A DNA stretch of 64,000 bases, from NCBI RefSeq assembly GCF_030272615.1, contig NC_081408.1, positions 766,047,330 through 766,111,329 of the forward strand, written 5' to 3'. The notes below the pieces were generated by a model. That model made no database searches, was not told the DNA's origin, and saw only the letters and a program-made list of their open reading frames with translations. The stretch's first letter is position 1; each line of letters begins with the position of its first letter. The DNA comes from Cryptomeria japonica (taxonomy: Eukaryota; Streptophyta; Pinopsida; Cupressales; Cupressaceae). Both the position numbers and the translations under genes were made by a program. This document shows, one piece after another, positions 49,400-60,948 of this stretch.

Positions 49400-49951
49400 C
49401 CATTGATCTAAGATCATCGAACGGTTTAAAACCATTGATGGATTTTAGGTACGTGTGACATGTCAAAGAGGTCATGCTTATCGATACATCATGCATAGTC
49501 GAGACTCAATGTGATGTGATGTAATGTGCCTTGTTTATTAATGGTAATGAATTCATGAAATAATTAATAAAATATATATTTTTCCATAAATAATGAAATA
49601 TTAGCCAAACAAATTAAATAGCTTTCAAACGGTGGATATAAATTGCCAATACACTTAAATAATTTTTCCTTCGAAGTAAAATTTTTCACCCATACACTTA
49701 TATATTTGTTCCTTTAAACGAAAAACATTCACCTCCTATAATATATATTTTCCCCATAGAACAAGGTATTATTCGCCGAAATTTTATTGAATTTTTGTAC
49801 CCTAGAAAAAAATCAGGAATACAAAATAATTTTTTTTCCTACTTTGAATTTTTTTTCGCCATCAATATGAAAATTTCCCCCCCAAAATAATGGTTGATTC
49901 GCTAGGGTTTTACACTTTTGCCCAGGGGGTGCTTTATTAAAGTTATTCTTG
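49400..49951. promoter_or_regulatory. right subterminal and terminal region of the hAT-like element
   Basis: Contains TTCGCC at about 49772 and 49855 and a variant ATTCGCT at 49897, matching the words clustered at the left end. The terminal inverted repeat ends at 49951. CCATTGATCTAAGATCATCG at about 49400 resembles the core word of the 45-kb repeat units. Confidence 0.45.
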
Positions 49952-49955
49952 CTAC

Positions 49956-50712
49956 GATTCTTCCATTTTTTTCTTTTCTGATTTTACACATTTGGTATTA
50001 TGGAATAAAATTTCACAACCTTTACTACACATCTGACTGACACTCAATAAACTATGTCTCAAACCTTCAACATAATAAAAACCATCATTTTTATGCTTAC
50101 CATCAATTGTGATGCTTCATATTCCACAAATAGGTGCAACTTCTTCTCCTACAAATTTCATTGATCCACCATTGTACTTCTTAAGATTAATAAAGTTATC
50201 TTTTCCTCCGGTCATGTGATTTGAACATCTAGAATCAATGATCCAAGCTCTCAGTTCCACTTTAGCATGCAGTGTGCTCTTTTCTCTTTTTGACTTTTCC
50301 TTTCCTTTTGATCTTCTGGACCTATCCCTATTCTTCTCCTCGATAGCCAAGAATTAATATTCTTCATTTGAGTCATCACCATCTTCATCCTCAGATGATT
50401 GTGTCTCCATGGAACATAAAATCCTTTTCCATTTATCTTTATCATCTATTCTTTTATTAAAATCATGTGTTCTATATCTACTCTTATTTTCATCGTCGTC
50501 GGATATTTTATAATCCTTGTTGTACATATATTTAGAAGCATAAGGACCAATTTTACCATAATTAAAGATTTCTAGGGGTAACTTACCTTTGTACTTTCCA
50601 GTTCCTCTCTTTAGTCTTCTTACAAAGTTCACTTCAATCTCATTGAAATTCACATTCACTTCCGATTCATCTTTTGCTAGATTTGAAACATTGAATGCAA
50701 CTTCTTTCTATA
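49956..50712 (-). pseudogene. copia gag C-terminus, protease and pre-integrase start, element B
   Basis: Minus-strand continuation of element B. It reads VNFVRRLKRGTGKYKGKLPL, then FNYGKIGPYASKYMY, a decayed zinc knuckle in which the Cys/His residues are replaced, then an acidic/Ser-rich linker. The protease motif WIIDSRCSNHMTG (DSG has become DSR) is followed by VEGLRHSLLSVSQMCSKG leading into the pre-integrase region, which is cut by the hAT-like element. The next residues resume at 29219. Bounded on the other side by LTR element C. Confidence 0.8.
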
Positions 50713-50717
50713 CTTTT

Positions 50718-51945
50718 TGTAGATGTATAAAAATGGTCAACGTTTGCGGAGTCATACTTTAACATTCGCACATTGCCTTATTTTAAGGTTTTTGCGTTGC
50801 ATTAACATTTCTTCTATGTTGCACACTTGGTCTTTATCATTTGCGAGCATCGAGTCCTTCTACATTCTTCATTTTTCTCGCTTTCGAATTAGGTCTTGTC
50901 AATAGCAATCTTCAGTCATGATTTTGGACGATCTTATCCTGTCGCATCATGGTGCGTGCTCATTTATCATCATTTTGGACATCATCAATCCTAATCGATG
51001 ATAGAATAAGGGTTTTGTCCTCTTGTCAATCTCATCATTTTGCAATCGATTCATCATCGATCCTTGTCCTTGTCAATCTTGTCATTTTGCGATCGATTTG
51101 TCATCGATCCTTGTCCTTTTCAATCATGTCAATTTGGATCAATTAGTCATTGTTCCTCGTCAATTGGTTCCTATCAATTTGATCTCCTTGTCAATCTTGG
51201 TCAACTTGTCATTGATTTTTGTCAACCAGTCTTAATCATTTATCAACATTGGTCCTTTGTCAATCAAAATCATGATCGAATGGACATTAATTTCTTGTTG
51301 TCTTGACCTAATTTCTTGTCCTCTTATTTCTAGGGTTTTATGATTTGATCATTTAATCCTTTTCTTCTTCTTGGTGGGTTAAATAAATCTATTTATTTAG
51401 TCCTAGGTCTTTTTCGTGAATTAATTAATGGATGAAAACCTATTAATTAATTCACCTAATTTCTATTTCATCTTTTTCCTCAATTTTCCAATTTACTAAT
51501 TTCTCCTAATTCCTAATTTCTATTTCTCCTATTTTCTTCAATTTTTCTAATTTTTCCCCTCATTTTCTCCTATGTTTATGCTTCTATTTGTTGCAATCAT
51601 GGAGGCTATTTTCTCTCTTCCCTTTTGTCATAGGAATGGTATTTTAATCTTGTCATAATTTGTCATAATTTTGTCAATCAATCAATCTTGCATGTCAATC
51701 TTGTCATAATTTGTCATAATTTTGCCATTCATGATTTTAATTTCCATTCAAATCTCTTCATTCTAATCTTGTCCTCTCTCCAATTTGTCTATAAATTCAT
51801 TGATTTTCTTCAATGAATCAACCACGCTTCTAGTATCCTTATGTTGCCATATTTCTAGTCATCTTGCTTTCATACTATGCTTTTGCACTTGTAGGTGAGA
51901 TCCACAAACACAATAATTTGAAGGAGAAAGAAGGATAATGGAGGA
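50718..51945 (+). repeat. 5' LTR of element C (recognisable part)
   Basis: About 1.23 kb closely matching the right LTR, including repeated TTGTCAATCTTGTCATTTTG-type words and AATTAATTAATGG palindromes. Similarity fades after the GAAGGAGAAAGAAGG word near 51940, whereas the right LTR runs about 160 bases further. The end of this LTR and its primer-binding site have therefore been altered or are too diverged to see. Confidence 0.75.
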
Positions 51946-52127
51946 ACAATGAAGGAGATACATGCTTTGGTGTGCATTTTATTTTAGTATTTCATCTTCA
52001 TTCATTCCTATCCATTTCATTCCTATCCATCCATGCATTCCTTTCCCCCTCCAAGCAATTTGGATGCCAATTATAAACGTCATAAGTCTAGCAATCCACA
52101 TGTATTCAAGGATCAACATGTCCAATA

Positions 52128-52620
52128 TAATCGACATGTCAAAGCAAAGAAAAATATGATCTATAAAGAAAAAGAAATATCCAAAAGGCCATGAAGGCCC
52201 ACTGAGCAAAATAAAGAAAAGTCAAAATATATATGGGTTCCTAAATCCCTTGTACAAGCAATGCACTCCAAGGAACCACAAAAACATGAAAAATCAAAAA
52301 CCATGTGGATCCCTAAGCAACTCCTTGAAGCATGAAAGCCTAAAGAAACATCCAACTTGGCATCCAAAGTTGCTATTCCTCCATCACCTTCTTCATCCAT
52401 TTTGGGCCCTTATGTCCCAAAATCCATAGCCTTTCCTCCATCAAAATCTCAATATCCAAAATACATCTTTCCTCCATCAGTCCATCACCCCTCAAGGTGT
52501 GTGCCAATGTCGATCTTTCCCACATTTCTATCCACTCAAGTGCAATTCTTCCAATACCCTATCTATTATCCAATGCATATTTTCCATCCTTCGATCCCTT
52601 TGGTCCAATCCTTTGCATAA
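52128..52620 (+). pseudogene. degenerate frame with W-V/I-P-K repeats inside element C
   Basis: A plus-strand frame with two or three stops reads KSKYIWVPKSLVQAM and then KSKTMWIPKQLLEA, a repeated motif, followed by a Pro/Ser-rich tail (VAIPPSPSSSILGPYVPKS; ORF 52357-52620). It may be the last trace of a gag-like protein of element C. No family was recognised. Confidence 0.3.
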
Positions 52621-53700
52621 ATCCTTGCCTTAGTTTCATCTCATATTCGATATCCTTCTCCTACCAACGTCTTTGAGCATACTTTTAAAGGTCATGGTCC
52701 ATTTTTTTTCAAGGCTACTATCCAAAAAAAAAAAGATGTTTGAGTCCTTCCTCCATCCCCTATCATGTGTCCATCTTCTCTTGAAAAAGTCAAAATACAA
52801 AAAAAAAAAGTAAGAAAAGAAAAAGAAAAAAAAAAGTAAAGCAAAAATAATTCGTCCACTGGTGAAAACCTGGCAAATAGGTGCCTTGGGCAAGTACCAT
52901 GATGAGAACTTGGCAAACAGGCATCATGCGTAATCTATGAACTTCTTGCATACCGTACTTGGGGACAGGGTTTATCCTATCATATCCTTTTGTCCTTCAT
53001 TGTTCCATTATCCTATCATACCATGTCATACTCCTCCATTATCCTATTGTCCCTCATGTCCATTTCCTCTTTCCACCTTTGATCTTGACAAGGCTGACGA
53101 TCTTCATGAGCATCATGCATCTTGTTTGCAGCTTTTAGTCCATCATAGCTTTTGGTCTTTATCCATTTTCTTATTACAACCTTTCATCCATATTCCCTAG
53201 CTTATTGCAACTTTCTGCCACTATCCCTTAGCCAATCTCGACCTTCAGTCCATGTCCCTTATCCATTCTTGGTCTTGCTTATCCTATCCATATCTTATCA
53301 CTATCCATACACTCTTTTTCATTCCTTGATCTTGATCTGACATAAGGATGCAAAATTTAAACATAGTTTCAAAAACTTCTTGACATGTCCCTCATGCCAT
53401 GTCACTGCTTTACATTGTCATATCCAATCTCTTGTCCCATCATGCAATAGCCCTTGAAAATTGCATCCGTGTTGTCTCCATGATAAAAGGGCCTTTGTCT
53501 TCCCTCTATCCACCAACATTTCAGAAAGCCTATTTATTCACCTGTCATATTCCTTGCCTTGCTAGACACTGGGGGCAAAATCCTTGTGCATATGTTTTGG
53601 TCCTGGTCGCTGTATATGTCTTTCAAATTTTCATTGGGTGTGTGCCCCTTGTCATGATCAATTATTGGAGTTATTGCTGCATGTGGGCTGGAGCTTTCTT

Positions 53701-53972
53701 ATCAAATAATGTCCTGAAAAAAACCCTAAAAATCATATAATGTCCTGAAAAAATCCCTAAAAATCAAATAAGGTCCTGAAAAAATCCCTAAAAATCAAAT
53801 AATGTCTTGAAAAAAATCCCTAAAAATCAAATAATGTCTTGAAAAAATCCCTAAAAATCATATAATGTCTTGAAAAAATCCCTTAAAATCAAATAAGGTC
53901 CTGAAAAAATCCCTAAAAATCAAATAATGTCCTGAAAAAAATCCCTAAAAAGTCAAATCAAGTCCTGAAAAA
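53701..53972 (+). repeat. tandem repeat, about nine copies of a 31-32-bp unit
   Basis: Units of the form AATGTCCTGAAAAAATCCC followed by TAAAAATCAAAT repeat about nine times with small variations (TCCTG/TCTTG, AAAT/ATAT). The array lies in the internal region of element C, shortly before nested element D. Confidence 0.9.
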
Positions 53973-54251
53973 TGAACAAAAAAATTTCAAAACATCAAAA
54001 TCCAAAAACAATTCCTTTGGCATTTCTTTTTGCATTTTGTCAATAAATGGTCCCCTTTGAGCATAGACAGATTGCTGAGCATACATCCAACGACAATCAA
54101 TCAAACATTGCGCTTTCATGGAATCATGCATTAATAGATGAACTTTTTAATCAAACCAGGCATTGAAACTGATCAAAATTGTCATGTCAATCACTCAACA
54201 TCAATATCATTTGTCCTTGTCACTATTATCATGGGTCTTATACAGGGTGTG

Positions 54252-55145
54252 TGTAAGGAAGTTAAGTAGTGGAAACAACTTCCTACACTAACCTTGAGAG
54301 GAGGGTAATGCAAAACTTTTTCAGATCGTTACAACAGTTACAGAAAATAGAAATAGATATAATAGCATTCATACCACAACACAGTGATTTACGTGGGGAA
54401 AACCCTTTCGGGAGAAAAACCCCACACTCCAAAAGCAGCTCAATATTTTATTCAGCAACCAAAAACAGATTACAACATACTTGCAGAGCAAGCTCTTCAC
54501 AGGAGTACCACTAATCAGAGATTCAGAGGCAACTCATTAGCCATAAGACTCTTACACCCAACCTCTATCTCACACACCTCATAAATAGGAGATACAATAC
54601 AAGAAACCGTCAAACGGTATTACAAAACCATGGGCTAAAACCACCCAATAAGGTGTAGCCAACCTTATCTCCCTTCTAGATGCCCTATGACATGTTAAAG
54701 CACACATCAACACATGTCACTCCCTTTTACAACTCATTTATGTATCCAATACAAATTATTTTTCCTATTTCAGGAGTACAAACTTCCGGAGGCCATAACT
54801 TGAGAACCGGGTGTCCGATTGACGAACCGTTTGAAGCACCGGAAAGCTCGCGAAGTGCTCTATCACCTCGTAACCCTCTGCACCGGTTATGACCACATTT
54901 TAGGGCCTTTTGGAGCCTCTAAAGTCCCCAAAATTAAGTTTAAATATTTTATCGCACCCCTCCAAGATAAAAACTTTAATATCTTCAAAACTAGCTGTGA
55001 CCTTGCGACGCAACTTTACCGGAATGCTTATCTAGCCAACCAGAAGCTTCAGGGAGAGTTTCGCACCATTTCATACTCAAATGAAAACTTACTATAAATA
55101 GTAACCTCGCATAAATGCAAGGTTGAGACACCATTTTTCCCAACA
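54252..55145 (-). repeat. 3' LTR of element D
   Basis: 894 bp; on the plus strand TGTAAGGAAGTTAAG to TTTTTCCCAACA. The polypurine tract lies at plus 55146-55158 (CAAGTGGGAGATT on the minus strand). Confidence 0.95.
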
Positions 55146-55201
55146 AATCTCCCACTTGTCGAACACCTTGCAAGAGCGGAAGGGAATGTCAACACAATGA
55201 A

Positions 55202-58200
55202 TCAATTGCTAGGGGCCATAAGGCCCATAGACTCTAAACACCATCTGAACTTCTCTGTGCTCACAGCCTTAGTTAAAACATTTGCAACATTCATCAAAGT
55301 TTCCACCTTAACCAGCTTCACCCTACCATCTTCGACCATATCTCTAACAAAATGATACTGAACATCAATATGTTTGGTCCGGGCATGAAATGTCAGCTGA
55401 CTGTCACAGTAAACTGTCACCGTACCTTGTTTTATTCCAATATCTGAACACAGTCTCTTAAGCCAAATGGCCTCTTTACAAGCATGAGTAGCTACCATAT
55501 ACTCTACTTCAATAGTGGATAAAGCAACCACAGCCTATCGCTTACTCATCCAACTAATTTCACCACCAAACAAAGTAAACACATAAGCACTGGTGGATCT
55601 TCTGCTATCAATATCACCTGCCCAATCTGAATCCACATAACCATGGATATCAAGAGAAGTCATGTCTCCAACTGAATTACCATGATAACATAAAGAATAC
55701 TCTGAAGTACCCTTCAAATATCTGAAGACTCTTTTGACTGCATCCCAATGAACTCTATCAGGATTAGACATATATCTAGAAAGTACTCCCACTGCTTGGG
55801 CAATGTCTGGTCTAGTACAGACCATAGCATACATCAAGCTTCCAACCGCACTCTGGTAAGGCACTCTACTCATGTCTTCCATCTCCAATGGGGATGTAGG
55901 ACAATCTGAAATAGATAGTTTCGTTCCAACTGTAAAAGGAACACTCAATGGTCTACAATTCTGCATGTTGAACCTCTGTAACATTGAATTCACATACTTA
56001 CTCTGGCCTAGCCATAGCTTTCTGTTCACCCTATCTCTTCTAATTTCCATCCCAAGAATGTGCTTTGCTGCACCAAGATCTTTCATTTCAAATTTAGCAG
56101 CGAGCTGAGACTTCAGTTCTGAAATCATACCTTTCCCTTTACCAATGAATAACATATCATCAACATACAATGCAATGAATAAGAAATGATCACCATCAGA
56201 TTTATAATAAACACAGTGATCTGATTTAGAACGTTCAAATCCCAAACTCAACACATATGTATCAAATTTCTGGTACCACATCCTAGGACTTTGTTTGAGG
56301 CCATACAAAGATTTCTTCAATTTACAGACCAAATTACTTTTGCCTTTCACCACATAGTGCTCCGGCCGTGTCATATAAATATCTTCCTCCAAATCACCAT
56401 GAAGGAAAGCAGTTTTCACATCCATTTTCTCAACCTCTAAATCATAAGCAGTAGAAATAGAAAGCAAAAATCTAATAGATGTCATTTTTACAACAGGAGA
56501 AAATATCTCACTGTAATCAACACCCTCAACCTGAGAGTAGCCTTTTGCAACCAACCTTGCTTTATACTTCTCAATGCTTCCATCTGAACCAATCTTTTTC
56601 TTGAACACCCATTTACAACCAACAAGTTTTCATCCTTCAGGCAATGGTACAAGATCCCATGTATCATTCTTTTTCAAAGCTACCATTTCTTCCTCCATAG
56701 CAATCTTCCAGGATTCTGCATCATTCATACCTAATGCCTCTTCTACAAATTTTGGTTCATCCACACTAGTATTCAGAGCAAAAATACATCTCCAATCATT
56801 AGGTGAATACCTTTCAGGTGGTTGTCTATGTCCTGTAGACCTTCGAACAAGCTGAGTTGGAGGTTCTTCCTCCTCTTCTGAAGATTCAGAGCTAGACGAG
56901 CTCTCCTCAACTTCTTGCCTATCTAGGGGTCTCGATTCAACTCTTTCAGGTGTAGAAGGAAGTTGAATCACATCTTCTTTTTTAGTCTGTTCTGGCTGCA
57001 ATGTAACAAAAGGAGACTTAATTTCTCTAAAAATAACACTTCTACTGTGAATTACCTTTTGTGCAACAGGGTCCCAAAGCTTGTATCCTTTCACACCATA
57101 ACTATACCCGATGAAGATACATTTCACATCCTTGTTCTCCAACTTTGTTCGCTTCTCCTTTGGCACATGTGCATATGCCTCACAACCAAAAACTCTAAGA
57201 TGTCTCAATGAAGGCTTGTGACCTGACCATGCTTCCATAGGCATTTTATCAACAAGAGCTGATGTATGAGACCTGTTAATCAGGTAGCAAGCAGTGGCAA
57301 TAGCTTCAGCCCAAAACTTTTGTTTGAGACCAGCACCACTCAACATACTCCTAGCCTTCTCCATCAGTGTCCTGTTCATTCTTTCTGCAACTCCATTCTG
57401 CTGTAGAGAATACGGAGTTGTCTTCTGCCTGTTAATTCCATAGTCTTTACAGAATCTATCAAAATCATTAGAGCAAAACTCACCGCCATTATCAGTTCTC
57501 AAACATTTTATTTTCTTTCCAGTCTGCAACTCAACCATTGCTTTAAATTCTTTAAAACGACTAAAAACTTCAGATTTACTCTTTAGAAAATATACCCACG
57601 TCCTTCTACTAAAATCATCAATAAATGAAACATAATATGTGGATTTTCCAATCGAAGAGACATCTACTGGACCAAACACATCAGAATGGATAAGATCCAA
57701 AACACCACAAGTTTTATGAGAACTCGAGTAAAACTGAACGTGGTTTTGTTTTCCATAAATGCAATGCTCACAGAAATCAAAGTCAAGATTACAATCATTC
57801 AAACCTTCAACAAGGTTTTTATTTTTCAAGGTCCTTAGACCCTTTTCTCCAATGTGGCCAAGTCTCTGGTGCCATAACATAGTCTTCTCTGCAGGTAACT
57901 TTGCTTCAGACGAAAGAGCACCCTTAGGTACCCAAAAACCATTTCCATCTGCTGAAGGTGAAACCTTCAAATCTTCTAGTGAAGTATCCACAGATTTACT
58001 TTTTACAGAAGTGCTATTACACTCAACAGTGTATGCTTCAATCTTATACAAAGTGCCAAACCTGACACCTCTATTAACTACCATAGCACCCTTAATCATC
58101 TTACATCTTGCTTCAGAAAAGACTACTTGCACACCTGCATCTATTAGTTTGCTCATAGATAACAGGTTTCATTTTAATCCGGGGATATGCAGCACACCAT

Positions 58201-59225
58201 TAATCCTTTTTATTCTACCATCAGATAACCTGATTCTAACTTTACCTCGACCAACAATGTCTAGAGGTGAATCATCACCCAAGTACACCTTACCTCCATT
58301 AAATCCTTCATATTCAAAAAACCAATCTCTATTGGAAGTCATATGAAAAGATGCACCTGAGTCAATTAGCCAGGCATCATTACCTGCATGAGTCACCAAA
58401 GCCGCAATAAATGCATCGCCATCTTCCTTGTCGGACTCAGAATCAGAATCGAACTTTTTCTTTTTCTTCTTCTTCTTTTCTTCTTTGCAGTCCTTACGGA
58501 TGTGACCCAGTTTACCGCAGTTCCAGCAAATGACTTTGGACTTTCCAGGAGATTTCGATCTCCCTTTGGATTTGGACTTGTCGCATTTCTCATTCTTCTT
58601 GCCTTTCTCCTTAGGTCTTCCATGAACGGTTAGGGCTTCCTTTGAACTGATGGATACCTTCCTTCGCATCTCTTCACCGAGTAGGGCACCCACCACGTCT
58701 TCAAATTTCAAAACAACAGAAGTACTACCGATAGCCATAACAAGAGAATCCCACGAATCAGGCAAAGAACAAAGCAAGATCTGACATTTCTCCTCCTCGT
58801 CCATCTTAACACCGATGGATACTAATTGAGCCACCAACATATTGAATGCTTCCAGGTGCTCTGCAATTCATCCACCCTCTTCCATCTTCAAAGGAATACA
58901 ATTTCTTTCTTAAGAAAATTTGATTTAATAAAGATTTCACTTGATACATCTCACCAAGCTTAGTCCATAGCTTCTTTGCAGAGTTTTCTTCATGGACATT
59001 GATTAGAACAGAGTCTGCCAGGCACAGTCTGATTAGACCCTTGGCTTTTTGGTCCATAACATCATACTGAGCTACCGCAGTAGGATCTGAGGGCCTTTGG
59101 ACATTCGCATCAACAGCATCCCAAAGATCTCGATCTATCAGCAGATCTTCCATCTTCAGCTTCCACATCTCAAAATTACTTCCATTAAATTTGTCCACCT
59201 CTATTCTCCCTGACGAACTCACCAT
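55202..59225 (-). pseudogene. copia gag-pol polyprotein, element D
   Basis: Starts MVSSSGRIEVDKFNGSNFEM (59225). Gag runs to a one-base frameshift near 58894, then continues to a CCHC knuckle (CWNCGKLGHIRKDC), a Lys-rich stretch and protease (WLIDSGASFHMTS). A stop at about 58166 is followed by pre-integrase (MLWHQRLGHIGEKGL) and integrase (IHSDVFGP, FIDDFSRRTWVYFLKSKS, CLRTDNGGEFCSND, QQNGVAERMNRTL; DDE intact). A stop at about 56620 precedes RT ([64 protein letters not shown] intact) and RNase H ([17 protein letters not shown]), interrupted by a TAG near 55532, ending at 55202. Two stops are consistent with CGA to TGA and one with CAG to TAG. Confidence 0.95.
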
Positions 59226-59335
59226 CTGAATATTCCTACAACAAGATCAAAAAGTGTCTTCTGCACAAGCTCCCACTCAAATCTGGATTAGTTCAAAAAA
59301 CCCAACTGCCCACAATTGAAACCAAAGGTGATCAG

Positions 59336-59347
59336 GCTCTGATACCA
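59336..59347 (-). promoter_or_regulatory. primer-binding site, element D
   Basis: Minus strand TGGTATCAGAGC, exact complement of the initiator tRNA-Met 3' end, two bases from the LTR. Confidence 0.9.
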
Positions 59348-59349
59348 CT

Positions 59350-60243
59350 TGTAAGGAAGTTAAGTAGCGGAAACAACTTCCTACATTAACCTTGAGAGGA
59401 GGGTAATGTAAAACTTTTTCAGATCGTTACAACAGTTACAGAAAATAGAAATAGATATAATAGCATTCATACCACAACACAGTGATTTATGTGGGGAAAA
59501 CCCTTTCGGGAGAAAAACCCCACACTCCAAAAGTAGCTCAATATTTTATTCAGCAATCAAAAATAGATTACAACATACTTGCAGAGCAAGCTCTTCGCAG
59601 GAGTACCACTAATCAGAGATTCAGAGGCAACTCAATAGCCATAAGACTCTTACACCCAACCTCTATCTCACACACCTCATAAATAGGAGATATAATACAA
59701 GAAACCGTCAAACAATATTACAAAACCATGGGCTAAAACCACCCAATAAGGTGTAGCTGACCTTATCTCCCTTCTAGATGCCCTATGACATGTTAAAGCA
59801 CACATCAACACGTGTTGCTCCCTTTTATAGCTCATTTATGTATCCAATACAAATTATTTTTCCTATTTCAGGAGTACAAACTTCCGGAGGCCATAACTTG
59901 AGAACCGGGTGTCCGATTGACGAACCGTTTGAAGCATCGGAAAGCTTGCGAAGTGCTCTATCACCTCGTAACCCACTATTCTAGTTACAGCCACTTTTCA
60001 GGGAATTTTGGAGCCTCTAAAGTCCCCAAAATTAAGTTTAAACATTTTATCGCACCCCTCCAAGACGAAAACTTTAATATCTTCAAAACTAGCTGTGACC
60101 TTGCGACGCAACTTTACCGGAATGCTTATCTAGCCAACCAGAAGATTCAGGGAGAGTTTCACACCATTTCGTGCTCAAATGAAAACTTACTATAAATAGT
60201 AACCTCACATAAATGCAAGGTTGAGACACCATTTTTCCCAACA
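59350..60243 (-). repeat. 5' LTR of element D
   Basis: 894 bp, same ends as the other LTR. The most diverged stretch is around 59970-60005. Confidence 0.95.
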
Positions 60244-60248
60244 GTGTG

Positions 60249-60948
60249 GTATACTCAAAACCAGATTGTGTCCTGTCTTAGACGAGGTACCGCATTCCCT
60301 AGAACCAAACAGCATGATCATTCTTGTTTTCCACTTTTGACAATGATGATCAGAATGTTTGTTTGACTTGTTTGAATTTGCGAGTCTTATCTTTTTATTG
60401 ATTTATTTTTGGCTTAGACCATGTTCCTATGTTGCTCGATGATGTCACTACGTGATTTAGAGTGGTCGGGATGGCTCATGGTACTTTATTTTTTATTTTT
60501 TGTCTTCTATTTGTGGAGTGTTTCATAACATTTTGGGGCACGTTTGTCTTAGAATTTTTGAACCATTCCTTGTCTGTGAACATGTCTGTCTTACGCAAAG
60601 GGATTGCATTATCACTTTGGCCTTCATTGCCATGTTGCACCGCATCCATTTTGCCATATCAAATAAAGGTTCTCACCTACTTATGTGCATATGTGAAAGC
60701 AAGTTTTCCTTCATCTCTAACTATCCTCTGTCTAATTTCTGCTTACTAATATTTCTTCCGTCAGTCTTGGTGATCTGTTCGAACCTATCATCTTCTGTCA
60801 TTCTTATCGATCAATTGGCCTCTTTTCTGGATTTTTTTGGCCAATTTCTCGAGGGGGCATGCATATGTCATTGTTATTGTCTAGGGAATTTTCATTATTG
60901 TTCTTTGAAACAACGCTTAGAATCGCATTGTCTCAAAGAGGGGCAAAA
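60249..60948 (+). other. internal region of element C right of element D, with polypurine tract
   Basis: About 700 bases. A 153-codon open frame (60500-60961) is Cys/Leu-rich, resembles no known domain to me, and runs into the LTR, so it is probably not a gene. The end is the purine tract AAAGAGGGGCAAAA next to the LTR. Confidence 0.5.

Larger units (their letters stand above)
29228..49951. mobile_element. large hAT-like DNA transposon with passenger genes
   Basis: A 20.7-kb block inserted in element B pol. Ends: CAAAGATTACTTTAGTGG on the left and, reading inward from the right, CAAGAATAACTTTAATAA; these are imperfect inverted repeats. Flanking 8-mers are CTACTTTT (29220-29227) and CTACGATT (49952-49959), 6/8 identical. 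An 8-bp duplication and a YARNG-type terminus are expected for hAT elements. TTCGCC/GGCGAA words cluster at both ends. Contents: a hAT transposase gene (plus strand, split by element A), a long unrecognised minus-strand gene remnant, a tandem-repeat array, a retrocopy-like fragment and a small minus-strand ORF. Without element A it would be about 13.4 kb. Confidence 0.65.
54252..60243 (-). mobile_element. Ty1/copia element D (Tnt1/Tork-like), structurally complete
   Basis: A 5992-bp minus-strand element with two 894-bp LTRs, about 95% alike by eye, and perfect GTGTG duplications (54247-54251 and 60244-60248). An exact initiator tRNA-Met PBS and a purine tract are present. The polyprotein is disabled by one frameshift and only three clear in-frame stops. 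It is the best-preserved and probably youngest element in the window. Confidence 0.95.

Noticed and set aside
29228-49951. Reading the 29.2-50 kb block as independent unrelated insertions
   Set aside because: Possible, but matching inverted ends, near-identical 8-bp flanks and the exact continuation of element B coding on both sides favour one insertion.
53701-53972. CRISPR-like array
   Set aside because: The repeats are contiguous with no spacers, and the genome is clearly a plant nuclear genome; it is a minisatellite.
57759-58346. 195-codon plus-strand frame
   Set aside because: Antisense shadow of the intact element D gag-pol frames on the minus strand.
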